A stretch of 64,000 nucleotides of DNA from contig JAJPHD010000026.1 of assembly GCA_021325455.1 (NCBI GenBank), forward strand, positions 186,001 through 250,000, written 5' to 3'. Below are positions 1 through 7,732 of this stretch, one piece after another. Under the pieces are notes generated by a model that had not been told where the DNA came from, did not search any database, and worked only from the letters and a program-made list of their open reading frames with translations. Within the stretch, counting starts at the first letter, position 1, and each line of letters begins with the position of its first letter. The position numbers were made by a program, and so were the translations under genes. The stretch is from Actinomycetota bacterium. Lineage in GTDB: Bacteria > Actinomycetota > Acidimicrobiia > Acidimicrobiales > JAJPHD01.

Positions 1-229
1 CGCTCAGGACCCCGGCCACGGTGAGGACCACCCCCAAGGTGGCATAGGAGACGTGGAAGTGAGCCACCACGAAGGGGTAGGTGACGGCCAGCCCGGCGGA
101 ATAGAAGTGCTGGACGGCATGGGAGCCGGTGAGGAGGCCGACCGTGGCCCGGTCCCCCCTCCCCCACGCCGGGGGTGCGGGCGCGGCGGGCCCAGCGCCC
201 TCCGCCGGGGAGCTCGAGCGAGAGGCCAC
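1..229 (-). CDS. MFS transporter, N-terminal fragment (cut by window start)
   Basis: Only about 76 codons are present; the rest lies before the window. Read on the minus strand, the frame gives a Pro/Ala-rich leader and then a hydrophobic segment with GLLTGSHAVQHFYSAG and VTYPFVVAHFHVSYA, which resembles the first transmembrane helices of fosmidomycin-resistance-type and related MFS transporters. A GTG at 227-229 is the first start after an in-frame TGA, but its AAGGAG sits directly against it, so the true start may be downstream near the first helix. The substrate cannot be told. Another frame over the same bases gives a longer open frame, but it is low-complexity Arg/Pro and looks like a shadow. 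The family call is fairly safe; the start is weak. Confidence 0.5.
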   Translation of the reverse strand, partial: MASRSSSPAEGAGPAAPAPPAWGRGDRATVGLLTGSHAVQHFYSAGLAVTYPFVVAHFHVSYATLGVVLTVAGVLS

Positions 230-301
230 CTCCTTCGCTCAGCCTCCCCTGCCCACTTGCGCCGGGCCAGGTGACCCGCCGGCCCGGCCCGGGTACAGGT
301 C

Positions 302-379
302 CCCCGTGGCACGGGCCGAGGACCCGGAACGGGCCGGAGCCCCCGTGGCACGGGCCGAGGACCCGGAACGGGCCGGGCA
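302..379. repeat. 39-bp tandem direct repeat, two copies
   Basis: Two near-identical units beginning CCCCGTGGCACGGGCC start at 302 and 341, giving a period of 39 bp. Each unit runs through GAGGACCCGGAACGGGCCG. They lie in the 227-bp gap between the truncated MFS gene and the methyltransferase, in front of the MFS start. No coding frame there looks real. Possible roles are a variable-number repeat or a duplicated regulatory element; nothing in the sequence decides between them. Confidence 0.75.
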
Positions 380-456
380 GCAGGCCCCGGGCACGGACTC
401 AGGCACCGATGGCCACCTCGAGTCGGCGGTGCACCTGAGCGCTGACCGGGGCGGGC

Positions 457-1209
457 TCAGCCACGGGAGGCAGGATGAGGGGACCGGAGAGCCAGGATGT
501 TGAGCCGGACGTAGTCGATGGTGCCGCCGGGGAGCCGGGACGCCACGCGGCGCACGAAGGCCGGCCGGTGAGCGGGCACGAGCTCGGCCAGCTGGTGGCG
601 GAGGACGACCGCTCCGAGGAAGGTCTCCAGGTCCTCCTCGGAGCCGAAGGTGGTGGGCTCAGGCTGCAACCAGCAGTTGATGTCCTCGAAGCCGGTGCGC
701 TCCAGCCTTGCTTCGGTGTCCTCGGGGGTGGCGAAATAGGTGTCGTCCACCCTGGCGCCCAGGTCCACCAGAGCCCGCTGCACACAGGCGAGGTTCCCCA
801 CCCCGCCGCACTGAGCGACCAACTGGCCCCCCGGCACCAGGGCCTGGGCCAGGTTGGCGAAGAGCCGGTCATGGTCGTGGATCCAGTGGAACGTGGCCGT
901 GGAGAGGACGGCCTCGACCGGCCCCGGGGCCCCGACCAGGAGGTCGCCCTGGACGAAGGAGACCCGCTCCCCCCAGGGCGCCAGCCGCCGCTTCGCCACC
1001 TCGATCATGTCGGGGGAGGTGTCGAGGGCCACCACCCGGATACCCGGCATCCGGGCCAGGAGCACCTCCGTAACCCTCCCCGTCCCGCAACCAGCGTCGA
1101 GCACCCTCTCGTTCCCCACCAGGCGCAGGCGGCTCACCACCACCTGCCCCCACCTCGCCTGGGGAGCGGCCACCCGGTCGTAGGTGGCCGCGTCCCAGGT
1201 CCCGCTCAC
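457..1209 (-). CDS. Class I SAM-dependent methyltransferase
   Basis: A protein of about 250 aa. Motif I is clear (VLDAGCGTGRVTEVLL), followed by an acidic motif II (VVALDTSPDMIEVAKRR) and FVQGDLL; the later TATFHWIHDHDRLFANLAQAL and LVPGGQLVAQCGG match trans-aconitate 2-methyltransferase-like and ubiquinone/menaquinone-type small-molecule methyltransferases. The substrate is not decidable. I chose the GTG at 1209 because the protein then begins at the usual TWDAATYDRVA segment and a TAGGGT box lies 7 nt upstream. A start at 1287 would leave only 2 bp to the divergent ubiA gene. The gene is divergent from the arabinose-donor operon and shows no link to it in function. Confidence 0.85.
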   Translation of the reverse strand: MSGTWDAATYDRVAAPQARWGQVVVSRLRLVGNERVLDAGCGTGRVTEVLLARMPGIRVVALDTSPDMIEVAKRRLAPWGERVSFVQGDLLVGAPGPVEAVLSTATFHWIHDHDRLFANLAQALVPGGQLVAQCGGVGNLACVQRALVDLGARVDDTYFATPEDTEARLERTGFEDINCWLQPEPTTFGSEEDLETFLGAVVLRHQLAELVPAHRPAFVRRVASRLPGGTIDYVRLNILALRSPHPASRG

Positions 1210-1216
1210 GGGCGGG

Positions 1217-1222
1217 ACCCTA
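1217..1222 (-). promoter_or_regulatory. Candidate -10 box (TAGGGT), leaderless start
   Basis: TAGGGT on the minus strand ends 7 nt before the GTG of the methyltransferase at 1209. This places the expected transcription start on or next to the start codon. The spacing matches similar boxes before miaB, rimO, queF and smpB in this window. No good -35 element is visible. Confidence 0.45.
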
Positions 1223-1289
1223 GCGGGGCCGCCCGGATGGCTGCTTCCCAGCCGGTCGGCCTGGTGGTGCGTAGACTCTGGCCTCACCC

Positions 1290-2264
1290 GTGATCCACCC
1301 CCCCAACGAGACCGGTCCGGGGGCCGCGTCCCCCGCCGTGGCCGCCCCTGTCCCCCCCGCCGGCGAGCGGGCCCGCCGGCCAGCGGCCCGCATCGTTCCC
1401 GGCCTGCTCCGGTCCGCCCGGCCCAAGCAATGGGTGAAGAACGTCCTGGTGCTGGCGGCCCCGGGGGCGGCCGGCGTGCTCACCGAGGTGCACCCGCTCC
1501 TGGTGACGGTGGGCACGTTCGGGGTCTTCTGCCTCGTCTCCAGCGGCGCCTACCTGATCAACGACGCCAGGGACGCCGAGGCCGACCGCCTGCACCCCCA
1601 GAAGAGCAGGCGTCCCGTCGCGGCCGGGACGGTCCCGGTGGGGGCCGCCTGGGGCGTGGGGATCGGTCTCCTGGGAGCCGGCATCGGGGCCTCCTTCGCC
1701 CTGGCGGGCCCTGGCCTCACCATCGTGGTGGCGGCCTACGTGGCCATCACCTTGGCCTACAGCCTCTGGCTCAAGCACGAGGCCGTCCTGGACCTGGCCG
1801 CGGTGGCGGCCGGCTTCCTGCTGCGGGCGGTGGCGGGCGGGGTGGCCGTAGGGGTTCCCCTGTCGCACTGGTTCCTCATCGTCGCCTCGTTCGGCTCGCT
1901 CTTCATGGTGGCCGGCAAGAGGTCTGCCGAGCACCAGGAGCTGGGCGTCGGCCGGGGGGCGCACCGGACGACCCTCGGGACCTACTCGCTCGGGTTCCTG
2001 CGCTATGTCCGCTCGCTGGCTTCGGCGGTCGCCATAGCCGCCTACTGCCTGTGGGCCTTCGAGAAGGCCGGGCCCGCCGGCCACGCCGCCCTGTGGTTCG
2101 AGGTGTCCATAGCGCCCTTCGTGGTGGCCATCCTGCGCTATGCCCTCGCCCTCGAGGCGGGCAAGGGGGGGGCCCCCGAGGATGTCGTCCTGGGGGACCC
2201 CGCCCTCTTGGTCCTCGGGGGGCTCTGGGTCCTGTTCTTCTCCCTCGGGGTGTATGGGCTCTAG
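1290..2264 (+). CDS. ubiA: Decaprenyl-phosphate phosphoribosyltransferase (UbiA family)
   Basis: A 324-aa integral membrane prenyltransferase. It would move 5-phosphoribose from PRPP to decaprenyl phosphate, the first step towards decaprenylphosphoryl-arabinose, the arabinose donor of actinobacterial envelopes. The signature is RSARPKQWVKN near the N-terminus and NDARDAEADRLHP then SRRPVAAG around residues 90-110, the Asp-rich motif of this subgroup; several hydrophobic helices follow. The start is GTG at 1290, with a TAGACT box at 1272-1277 and no clear Shine-Dalgarno, so the leader is very short or absent. The stop overlaps the next start by 11 nt. The dprE1/dprE2 neighbours make this role much more likely than 4-hydroxybenzoate prenylation. 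Confidence 0.93.
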   Translation: MIHPPNETGPGAASPAVAAPVPPAGERARRPAARIVPGLLRSARPKQWVKNVLVLAAPGAAGVLTEVHPLLVTVGTFGVFCLVSSGAYLINDARDAEADRLHPQKSRRPVAAGTVPVGAAWGVGIGLLGAGIGASFALAGPGLTIVVAAYVAITLAYSLWLKHEAVLDLAAVAAGFLLRAVAGGVAVGVPLSHWFLIVASFGSLFMVAGKRSAEHQELGVGRGAHRTTLGTYSLGFLRYVRSLASAVAIAAYCLWAFEKAGPAGHAALWFEVSIAPFVVAILRYALALEAGKGGAPEDVVLGDPALLVLGGLWVLFFSLGVYGL

Positions 2265-3702
2265 CCGGCACCAGCTGCTCACGGGCTGGGGCCGCACCTC
2301 TCCCAGCCGGGCAAGGGTGGTGCCCGCCTCCGGGATGGGCAGGGACAGCCTGGCTGCCTTGGTCTCCCGCCCCGGGACGGGGGGCGTCATCCCCCGGGGC
2401 CTCGGGCGCAGCTACGGAGACGCCGCCCAGTGCGCCGGCGGCACCGTCCTCGACGCCACCGGCCTCGACCACCTGGGAAGCTTTGACCCGCAAACGGGCC
2501 TCCTCACCGTTGGCGCCGGCGCCAGCCTGGACACCTTGATGCGCACCTTCCTGCCCCGGGGCTGGTTCGTTCCCGTGACCCCGGGCACCCGCCAGGTGAG
2601 CGTGGGCGGCGCCATCGCCGCCGACATCCACGGCAAGAACCACCACGGGGACGGGAGCCTGTCTGCCCACCTGCGCTCCCTCACCCTCGCCACCCCGACC
2701 GGTATCCGGGTCCTCCGGCCTGGCTCGGGACCGGAGGACCCGAGCGAGGATGCCAGGCTCTTTTGGGCCACCGCCGGCGGCATGGGCCTCACCGGCGTGA
2801 TCCTGGAGGCCACCATGCAGATGCTGGCGGTCGAGACCGCCAGCATCTGCGTCGACACCGAGCGCCTGCCCGACCTGGACTCGCTCCTGGCCGCCATGGC
2901 CAGCGGGGACGAGCGCTACCGGTACTCCGTGGCGTGGGTGGACAGCCTGGCCCGGGGCCGGCACCTGGGCCGGGCCGTGCTCACCAGGGGCAACCACGCC
3001 CGCCTGGGCCAGCTCCCTCCCGCCCGGCGCCGGCCCGGCGAGGCCCTGGCCTTCGCCCCTGCCACCCGCCTCGAGGCTCCCCCCTTGGCTCCCGGCGGCC
3101 TCCTGAACCGGGTCACGGTGGGGGCCTTCAACGAGGCCTGGTTCCGCAGGGCGCCCCGCTCGAGGGAGGGCCAGATCCAGCCGGTGGCGGCCTTCTTCCA
3201 CCCCCTGGACGGGGTCGGGGGCTGGAACCGCCTCTATGGGCCCCGGGGGTTCCTCCAGTACCAGTTCGTGGTGCCCTTCGGCGCCGAGGACGTCCTGCGC
3301 CTGGCGCTGGAGCGCTGCTCGCGCTCGGGAGCGGCCTCCTTCCTCACCGTCCTGAAGCGCTTCGGCCCGGAGGCCGGCCCCCTCTCGTTCCCCATGCCGG
3401 GCTGGACCCTGGCCCTCGACCTCCCTGCCGGGCGGCCCTCCCTGGCCCCGGTCCTCGACAGCCTGGACGAGGCCGTGGCTGGCGCCGGGGGCCGGGTGTA
3501 CCTGGCCAAGGACTCCCGGCTCTCGCCCGATCTGGTGGGGGCGATGTACCCCCGGCTGGCCCGATGGCGCTCGGTCCGGGACCAAGCCGACCCCGAGGGC
3601 GTCATGCAGTCCGACATGGCCCGGCGCCTGGGGCTGGTGAGCCCCCCGCGCCCCGCTCCCCCGCCCCCACCCCTGCTCACCGAGGGAAGATCACAAGGAT
3701 GA
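2254..3702 (+). CDS. dprE1: Decaprenylphosphoryl-ribose 2'-oxidase DprE1
   Basis: A 482-aa FAD-dependent oxidase that would convert decaprenylphosphoryl-ribose to its 2'-keto form. The FAD-binding segment is evident (PRGLGRSYGDAAQC, residues about 48-61), followed by SVGGAIAADIHGKNHHGDG, the DprE1 signature; the C-terminal half has LQYQFVVPF and LTVLKRFGPEAGPLSFPMPGW. I chose the ATG at 2254, inside the end of ubiA, because the homologous protein starts there; longer frames upstream are Ser/Pro-rich readings of ubiA. The stop overlaps dprE2 as ATGA. In mycobacteria this enzyme works in the periplasmic or membrane compartment and is the benzothiazinone target; the residue just before QYQF is Leu here. 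Confidence 0.95.
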   Translation: MGSSRHQLLTGWGRTSPSRARVVPASGMGRDSLAALVSRPGTGGVIPRGLGRSYGDAAQCAGGTVLDATGLDHLGSFDPQTGLLTVGAGASLDTLMRTFLPRGWFVPVTPGTRQVSVGGAIAADIHGKNHHGDGSLSAHLRSLTLATPTGIRVLRPGSGPEDPSEDARLFWATAGGMGLTGVILEATMQMLAVETASICVDTERLPDLDSLLAAMASGDERYRYSVAWVDSLARGRHLGRAVLTRGNHARLGQLPPARRRPGEALAFAPATRLEAPPLAPGGLLNRVTVGAFNEAWFRRAPRSREGQIQPVAAFFHPLDGVGGWNRLYGPRGFLQYQFVVPFGAEDVLRLALERCSRSGAASFLTVLKRFGPEAGPLSFPMPGWTLALDLPAGRPSLAPVLDSLDEAVAGAGGRVYLAKDSRLSPDLVGAMYPRLARWRSVRDQADPEGVMQSDMARRLGLVSPPRPAPPPPPLLTEGRSQG

Positions 3703-4460
3703 ACGACGCCTTCTCCCTGCCCCAGTCGGTGCTGGTCCTGGGGGGGACCTCGGACATCGCCCGGGCCACCGTCAGGGCCCTGGTGGCCCGCCGGGCCAGG
3801 ACCGTCGTCCTGGCCGGCCGGGACCGCCGGGGCCTGGAGGCAGCAGCCGCCGAGGCCGGGGCGGCCGGGGCCGACCGGGTGGCGGTGGAGCGCTTCGAGG
3901 CCACCGAGGTCGAGCGGCATTGCGAGCTGGTGCAGAGGGTCTTCACCGCCCACGGGCCCATCGACCTGGTGCTCATGGCGGTGGGCGTCCTCGGTGACCA
4001 GGCCCGTGACGAGAGCGACCCGGAAGCGGCGGCCCGGGTCATCACCACCAACTTCACGGGGCCGGCGGCGGCCCTGCTGGCCGTGGCCGGCCAGCTGCGG
4101 GCTCAGGGCCAAGGGACCCTGGTCGTGCTGTCCTCGGTGGCCGGCGAGCGGGTCCGCCGGGCCAACTTCGTGTACGGCGCCTCCAAGGCCGGCCTGGACG
4201 GCTTCTCCCAGGGCCTGGGGGACTCCCTGGCCGGCTCGGGGGCGAGGGTCATGGTGGTCCGTCCCGGCTTCGTGCGGGGCCGGATGACCGCCGGGCGCCA
4301 GCCGGCGCCCTTCGCCACCACCCCTGATGCCGTGGCGGAGGCCATCGTGGAGGGCCTGGCCCGGGGAGCCGAGACGGTATGGGTGCCGGGCGGGCTGCGG
4401 GCCTTCATGGCGCTGAGCCGCCACCTGCCGAGGGCCCTGTGGCGCAAGGTCCCCGGCTGA
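3699..4460 (+). CDS. dprE2: Decaprenylphosphoryl-2-keto-pentose reductase DprE2
   Basis: A 253-aa short-chain dehydrogenase that would reduce the keto intermediate made by DprE1, completing the ribose-to-arabinose epimerisation. The nucleotide-binding turn is VLVLGGTSDIA near residue 12, with an NADPH-type Arg patch (LAGRDRRGLE). The catalytic residues are Ser in VVLSSVAGERVR and Tyr/Lys in YGASKAGLDGF. The C-terminus VPGGLRAFMALSRHLPRALWRKVPG is the hydrophobic/basic tail often seen in DprE2. It is translationally coupled to dprE1 (ATGA) and to the HAD gene (TGATG). Confidence 0.95.
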   Translation: MNDAFSLPQSVLVLGGTSDIARATVRALVARRARTVVLAGRDRRGLEAAAAEAGAAGADRVAVERFEATEVERHCELVQRVFTAHGPIDLVLMAVGVLGDQARDESDPEAAARVITTNFTGPAAALLAVAGQLRAQGQGTLVVLSSVAGERVRRANFVYGASKAGLDGFSQGLGDSLAGSGARVMVVRPGFVRGRMTAGRQPAPFATTPDAVAEAIVEGLARGAETVWVPGGLRAFMALSRHLPRALWRKVPG

Positions 4461-5152
4461 TGGCCGGGGCCGGAAGCCCGTCAGGTGGCATGACGGGTCC
4501 CGTGGTCGCCGCCTTCGACTTCGACGGCACCCTGGTGTGGGGGGACAGCCTGGTTCCCTTCCTGGTCCTGGCCTGCGGGGTGCCGGCCACGGCACGAGCC
4601 CTGGCGGGCCAGGCGGCCCCGGTGCTCTCCTCCCTGGCCCGCAGCGGGCACGCCGGCCGGGACGCCACCAAGGCCCGCATCCTGGCCCGGCTGCTGGCCG
4701 GGCGTCCCCACGACGAGGTGGCTGGGATCGCCGAGGCCTATGGAGCTCGCCTGGCCCAGAGGGTGCGCCCCACCATGCGGGCCCGCCTCGAGCAGCACCG
4801 GGCCGCCGGCCACAGCCTGGTGATCATCTCGGCCTCGCCTGAGCTCTACGTGGCCCCCGCCGGCCGGCGCCTGGGCGTGGACGCCGTGCTGGCCACCCGC
4901 TTGGAGGTGGGGATCGACGGCCTTCTCACCGGGAGGATCGAGGGAGCCAACTGCCGGGGGGAGGAGAAGACGGCCCGGCTGCGGGCCTGGCTGGGCTGCG
5001 AGCCCGCCGTCCTGCACGCCTACGGGGACAGCGCTGGGGACGCCCACCTGCTGGCCATGGCCGACACCCCCTGCTGGGTGGGACGCCGGGCGGTCCTGGC
5101 CAGCCGCAGGCACGGGGGGCGCGGGGCGGCCCCCCGGCCCGGGCTCAGGTGA
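4460..5152 (+). CDS. HAD-IB family phosphatase
   Basis: A 230-aa haloacid dehalogenase-superfamily hydrolase. Motif I is AAFDFDGTLVWGDS, motif II is VIISASPELYVAP, and motifs III/IV are EEKTARL and AYGDSAGDAHLLAMA; IEGANCRGEEK is typical of subfamily IB, which includes phosphoserine phosphatase-like enzymes. The start codon overlaps the dprE2 stop as TGATG at 4460; a second ATG at 4490 is equally good for the fold. No PAP2-type phosphatase is visible between ubiA and dprE1, so this gene is a candidate for removing the 5-phosphate from decaprenylphosphoryl-phosphoribose (inference from operon position only). Its end overlaps the convergent FkbM gene by 8 nt. Confidence 0.88.
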   Translation: MAGAGSPSGGMTGPVVAAFDFDGTLVWGDSLVPFLVLACGVPATARALAGQAAPVLSSLARSGHAGRDATKARILARLLAGRPHDEVAGIAEAYGARLAQRVRPTMRARLEQHRAAGHSLVIISASPELYVAPAGRRLGVDAVLATRLEVGIDGLLTGRIEGANCRGEEKTARLRAWLGCEPAVLHAYGDSAGDAHLLAMADTPCWVGRRAVLASRRHGGRGAAPRPGLR

Positions 5153-6413
5153 CCCTGACCCGGACCTTGGCCACCGAGCCACCCAGCCAGTCCAGCCATA
5201 CGTAACGCTCCTGCACCAGCGTGGCCCCCAGCAGGTAGTCACCGGGGGCCGGCGGGGCGTCGGCCACCAGGCTGAGCGCCAGCCTCCCGCCCGGAGGCAC
5301 GTCGGCGGGCAGCGGCGTGCGGCGCCCGTCCTGGACGACCACCCGGCCCCCCTCGTCGAGCCAGTGGTAGGAGGCCAGCACGGGATGGTCAGGGAAGGCG
5401 GAGCTCAGCCACTGGCGGCTCCGGTTCACCACCGTGGCCGACACCTCGAAGGACCCGCCCCTTGCGACCGAGACCACCTCGGGACGGGCGCCGACCACGT
5501 CCACGGGGCCCCCCACGTAGCTCCGCACCGGCCGGCGCCACCGGTTGTCGCGCCAGGCCAATCGGGCCCAGGCCGCCGCTGCGCTCAGCTCGGGGCGGTG
5601 CGGGCTGGCCCGACGGGCCCTGTCCACGGGCTCGAAGGTCCCCACCAGGTCCACCAGCCCGAAGGCGCCGAGCAGGCGCCCCAGCTGGCGGGACGAGACG
5701 ACCAGGCCGAAGCTCCCATCACCTCGCACCCACCACACGGAACGGAAGATGCCCCGGAGCCGACGCAGGAGGGCCTGGTAGGAGGAGCGCCCCACCCGGG
5801 CCTGAGTGACGGGGTTGCACTCCATGATGACCCAGGGCTGCTTGGTCGCCAGGGTCTGGGCGGCCCCGTCCAGCACGGCCATCTCGGCCCCCTCCACGTC
5901 CACCTTCACGAGGTCGACCCGGTCCAGGCCCCGGGAGGCGACCCAGGAGTCGAGGGAGCAGCAAGGGACTTCCTCCACCGAGGAGCCGTCCTCGTCGGGT
6001 CCCTCGCCGATGAAGTGGCTGGCACCCGACTGGTGGGACCGGTAGGCGAGGCGGGCCGTCCCCGGGCCGTCCGACAGGGCCAGGCGCTCCGCACGGGCGT
6101 TGCGCAGGCCTGCCCGCCGGAGGTTGGCCTCGAGGTAGGTGAAGGTCTCGAGGGCGGGCTCGAACGCATACACCTGCCCCCGGCTGGCAAGGCTGGCCGC
6201 AGCCAGGGTGTGGAGCCCGATGTTGGCCCCCACGTCCAGGACCACCCATCCCGGGCGGACCAGGCGCTCCATGGCCGCCATGAGATGGGGCTCGTAGCAG
6301 CCCCCGGCCCGCAGGGGCCCCATGACGGTCGCGTCGTCGGCGGGGCCCTCCACCTCCACCCGCCGGCCGGCGAGGGTGCAGGGGACCACCTCGGAGCGGG
6401 CTGGAGCCGGCAC
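5145..6413 (-). CDS. FkbM-family methyltransferase with a C-terminal beta-sandwich-like domain
   Basis: A 422-aa protein. Residues about 40-240 are an FkbM-type SAM methyltransferase: GWVVLDVGANIGLHTLAAA, YAFEPALETFTYLEANL, then CSLDSWV and DLVKVDVEGAEMAVLDGA. FkbM enzymes O-methylate sugars or polyketides. Residues about 290-422 form a second domain with VVNRSRQWLSS, VLASYHWLDEGGRVV and RTPLPADVPPGG, a beta-rich module that often accompanies glycan-modifying proteins. GTG start at 6413. It is the last gene of the minus-strand export locus and overlaps the HAD gene end. Likely role (inference): methylation of the exported polysaccharide, perhaps as a cap. Note the 110-nt gap from the glycosyltransferase upstream. 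Confidence 0.85.
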   Translation of the reverse strand: MPAPARSEVVPCTLAGRRVEVEGPADDATVMGPLRAGGCYEPHLMAAMERLVRPGWVVLDVGANIGLHTLAAASLASRGQVYAFEPALETFTYLEANLRRAGLRNARAERLALSDGPGTARLAYRSHQSGASHFIGEGPDEDGSSVEEVPCCSLDSWVASRGLDRVDLVKVDVEGAEMAVLDGAAQTLATKQPWVIMECNPVTQARVGRSSYQALLRRLRGIFRSVWWVRGDGSFGLVVSSRQLGRLLGAFGLVDLVGTFEPVDRARRASPHRPELSAAAAWARLAWRDNRWRRPVRSYVGGPVDVVGARPEVVSVARGGSFEVSATVVNRSRQWLSSAFPDHPVLASYHWLDEGGRVVVQDGRRTPLPADVPPGGRLALSLVADAPPAPGDYLLGATLVQERYVWLDWLGGSVAKVRVRVT

Positions 6414-6523
6414 GCCCGCAGGCTAGCTGTGGCCCCCCCGGACCCGAGGCGGGTGCCCTGGCCCGGCCGCCCCACCACCGGCCTCAGGGGGAGCCAGCGG
6501 CCGGGGCCAGGCGGGCCCGCCCC

Positions 6524-7732
6524 TCACGCTGGACGCGATGCCGCCACCTGCTCCAGCAGCCGCTCGTAGCGGGAGAGGACGACGTCCCAGTGGTAACGGC
6601 GCTCGACGTAGGCCCTCCCCGCCTTGCCGAGGGCGGGCCCGAGGCCCGGGTCCTCCACCAGCAGCTCCACCGCTGCCTCCCACTCTGGGTAGCCGCGAAA
6701 GGCGATGGCTCCCCCGGCCCGGCGGGCCTGGCCGGCCAGCACCTCGCTGAAGCCCTGGACGAGGGCTGGCTTGCGGGCGGCCCAGGCCTCGGCCAGGACC
6801 ATGGAGAAGCTCTCGAAGGGAGAGTGGAGGGCGAAGGCCAGGCACCCCTGCAGGGCCCCCCTGCGGGCCTCCTCGTCCACCAGGCCCGTGACCACCACGT
6901 CGGGGTGGAAGGGAAGGGGGCGGACGGGGTCCCCCGCCATGACCAGGGCCAGGTCGGATCCCGGATGGCGCCGGCGCCAGGCCACGAAGAAGTGGTACAG
7001 CTCGTCGACGCCCTTGTGGGGGTCCAGCCGGCCCAGGTAGAGGAGGTAGGGGCGGTCCCCGAGGCCCCACGCCGAGCGGAAGGCGGCCTCCTCCTCAGCC
7101 GCCGCCTCCACCTCCAGGTCCACCCCCACCCCCACCACAGCGGCCCGCTGGGGGGCTCGGAACCGCCGGCGCAGCAGCGCCACCTCCTCCTCGGTGCTGC
7201 AGGCGAAGGCCCGGGGATGGCGGAACACCAGGTCGAAGAGGGGGAGGCGGAGCGGCCTCTCCTCGTGGGCGGTGGGGTGGAGGACGGTCGGGGCCAGACG
7301 GGAGGCCACCGGGAGGCCGGCACAGGTGGTCTGGTACAGGTAGGTGAAGAAGATGACCACGTCGTAGGAAGGGGCATGGGAGCAGAGCCAGGGGACCAGG
7401 CCGGGCAAGTCGGGCCCCTGGGCCTGCATCCACTCCTGCTGGAGGAAGAGGGGGACCGACCCCGGCCTGGTCACGACCCGGGCGTTCAGGGGCCCGAACA
7501 GGCGGTTGTCACGGGGCCGGCGCACCCCCAGGCGGTGGACCACCACGGTCTCGGAGTTGTCGGTGCCCAGCGGGTAGTGGTCGGCCCAGTCCACGTAGCT
7601 GAGGGCGGCGCTGGTGAGCACCTCCACCTCGTGGCCCCGCGAGGCCATGAGGGTGGCGAAACGGCGGCAGTGCTGCTCGGCCCCGCCCGCCACCTCCGCC
7701 CCGTAGCGCTGGACCACGAACAGGAGCCGCAT
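6524..7732 (-). CDS. GT4-family glycosyltransferase
   Basis: A 402-aa GT-B fold glycosyltransferase. The N-terminal acceptor domain starts MRLLFVVQRYGAEVAGGAEQ; the donor domain has YLLYLGRLDPHKGVDEL and the E-x7-E motif in PFESFSMVLAEAW. It should add a sugar from a nucleotide donor to the lipid-linked glycan on the cytoplasmic face. The ATG at 7732 overlaps the stop of the glycosyltransferase gene before it by one base (TGATG), so the two are co-translated. A much longer frame runs upstream through the next gene in the wrong frame and is spurious. Donor and acceptor sugars cannot be predicted. Confidence 0.9.
   Translation of the reverse strand: MRLLFVVQRYGAEVAGGAEQHCRRFATLMASRGHEVEVLTSAALSYVDWADHYPLGTDNSETVVVHRLGVRRPRDNRLFGPLNARVVTRPGSVPLFLQQEWMQAQGPDLPGLVPWLCSHAPSYDVVIFFTYLYQTTCAGLPVASRLAPTVLHPTAHEERPLRLPLFDLVFRHPRAFACSTEEEVALLRRRFRAPQRAAVVGVGVDLEVEAAAEEEAAFRSAWGLGDRPYLLYLGRLDPHKGVDELYHFFVAWRRRHPGSDLALVMAGDPVRPLPFHPDVVVTGLVDEEARRGALQGCLAFALHSPFESFSMVLAEAWAARKPALVQGFSEVLAGQARRAGGAIAFRGYPEWEAAVELLVEDPGLGPALGKAGRAYVERRYHWDVVLSRYERLLEQVAASRPA

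Noticed and set aside
302-379. The 39-bp repeat as a CRISPR array
   Set aside because: Two adjacent copies without spacers and no cas genes nearby.
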